Part shown: one piece after another, positions 62,566-64,000 of the stretch
How positions within the stretch are numbered: position 1 is the stretch's first letter
Layout: each line of letters opens with the position of its first letter
Assembly: GCA_964017195.1 (NCBI GenBank)
Contig: OZ024889.1
Span: 64,423,858 to 64,487,857, forward strand
Direction: 5' to 3'
DNA length: 64,000 bases
From: Siderastrea radians
Lineage: Eukaryota; Cnidaria; Anthozoa; Scleractinia; Rhizangiidae
Translations under genes and position numbers: made by a program
Notes under the pieces: generated by a model
What the model was told of the DNA's origin: nothing
Database searches by the model: none
Seen by the model: the letters and a program-made list of their open reading frames with translations, nothing else

Positions 62566-62880
62566 TGATTGACACGAAAGCTGTTGAGCTGTTTGTAATG
62601 GCTGCGCAAGCTGGTTCTGACTTGTGAATCTGTAGCTAAAATGGTAAAGTGTGACATTCAAATATAAACTATGAGCAACATTTTCATGCGGTGCTGTTTG
62701 TTATGCTGTACTAGGTATTTCTTATTTTTGTGTCTATAGATAACATTCTAGGGTGTTAAAAAATGAAAGCTTACAAATCGTACTCTTCTCAGCTGTTTGA
62801 AAGCTATTGAGCAGTATTTTCGTACCATGCTGTTTGTTATGTATTACTAGGTGTTTCTTATTTTTGTGTCTATATTAACC
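62566..62880 (+). repeat. 106-bp satellite, cluster 3 (about three degraded copies)
   Basis: Same orientation and order of motifs (gaaagctattgagcagtatt, catgctgtttgttatg, ctaggtgtttcttatttttg) but strongly diverged, with indels between units. Confidence 0.65.
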
Positions 62881-64000
62881 AGAAAAACGCATTAACCAAT
62901 GCTGGAACCACTCATTTCCAGCCGTGTCTCGTGAGTGTGAAATGGACCTTTTTGTTCGAAAAATTGTAAGTTGGTGTTTGTTCTGAGAAACTTTCAAAAA
63001 CCTGCTCTGTGTTGAATGTGAAATTTCATTTTATGCATCTGAAGTATTTTATTTCATTTCAGATTGGATTTTGACTAATTTTAAAGTCAGCTTTTCTTGT
63101 TTTAGTTATAAGTGAAGCTTTCTTGTTGCTTAAATTCCACATAAATGCTGTAATTCCAGGGTTTCTACTTCTTACGTTAGCCTGAAATGTCATCCGTGGC
63201 TTAAAGCTAGGGTGAGATTAACATCCTCATGGAACTCTTCGCTGTAAAAACAAGTGTTGTCTACGAAAACTACTACCCGTACTTAATAAAGTAAACAGAA
63301 TAGAAAGATTTCTTTGTCGTCACTTTAATTCCACGATTACTGTGTTGCTTCAATCTCCAATTTTGCTGCGTTGATTTTACCTAAAACTGGAGTTGTCTTA
63401 TTGTATTTTAGATCACAGTGTACTCAAGGAATGCATCGAGACTGTTACACAAGAGCTTAACTGGCGAGGTTTCGAACAATTAATTTGAACTCGGGATCAT
63501 CCAAATTACATTCAAATCATATTATTAAAGCTGTAATACATGAAATACCTCAGTGTCGCACTGGAAAGTCGATTCCATCTTCCACAATTCTGGTCTTACA
63601 TTTTTTGAAACTATTATTCTAAGGCGATATTTTAACTTAATACACTGCATTGATAATGGCCTTATATCACTTATAAAGTATTTTCGCTTTCTTTCTCTCA
63701 CAAAGCCTTATACTTAAGAAAAGAGAGCTGAATATTCTGGTACTTTCTTTAAATTTACTTTTTTGTCTCCTAAAAAAAATTCTTGCTGAACCGCGTGCCT
63801 TGACGCTTCGTATTTAATATTTTATATTTTGTTCGTTTCACCTTGCGCATTCTTTGTGTGTTTTCAGCATGACAGCTTCGTTTTTCTTTCAATGGTTTGT
63901 GTTAAAAACGTAGTTACCTACTGACATTTTATTTGGCGCACAGTTTGTACACCTTAAATAAATTTAATTTTATTGAAGCATGAATCCTCGCCGAGAGCAC
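62881..64000. other. stretch without a supported gene
   Basis: AT-rich sequence to the window end. I see no gene or repeat that I can support. Confidence 0.4.

Overview
The window reads as animal nuclear DNA: AT-rich, small exons with clear GT-AG junctions, long non-coding stretches and many old transposon remnants. The mix of a DIRS-type tyrosine-recombinase retrotransposon, Penelope-like hammerhead motifs, many short inverted-repeat elements and an intronless, orphan-looking class A GPCR suggests an early-branching metazoan, most likely an anthozoan cnidarian such as a coral. That assignment is inference; no sequence here is diagnostic. Most of the open frames are short, start at non-ATG codons and do not look coding.

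Layout. 1-5.9 kb: no convincing gene, one candidate exon near 2.6 kb. 6.0-13.8 kb (+): a multi-exon gene for a small type I membrane protein (signal peptide, extracellular domain, one membrane helix, short cytoplasmic tail) whose introns carry microsatellites, a CCAAT-rich minisatellite and several inverted-repeat elements. 14.7-23.4 kb: a tandem array of diverged units of about 0.85 kb, broken first by a 379-bp hAT-like MITE with an 8-bp target duplication and then by a 5.9-kb DIRS element (gag-like, RT/RNase H, Dam-like and tyrosine recombinase regions, all damaged). 23.4-35 kb: gene-poor, with one copy of a 1.3-kb dispersed repeat, a short TIR element and a tRNA-like/SINE remnant. 35.3-36.5 kb (+): the best gene in the window, a complete 406-residue class A GPCR in one exon. 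39-41.6 kb: a repeat nest with a hammerhead-ribozyme core, short tandem repeats and a 1.5-kb inverted-repeat element containing a 425-bp MITE and a second degraded hammerhead-like motif. 45.5-46.8 kb: the second copy of the 1.3-kb repeat. 48-64 kb: mostly non-coding, with three same-orientation clusters of one 106-bp satellite, a 276-bp foldback element and a few candidate exons.

Only two loci (the membrane-protein gene and the GPCR) are likely to be functional host protein genes. Everything else supported here is mobile or repetitive DNA. The nested insertions can be ordered because duplicated units supply empty-site comparisons.
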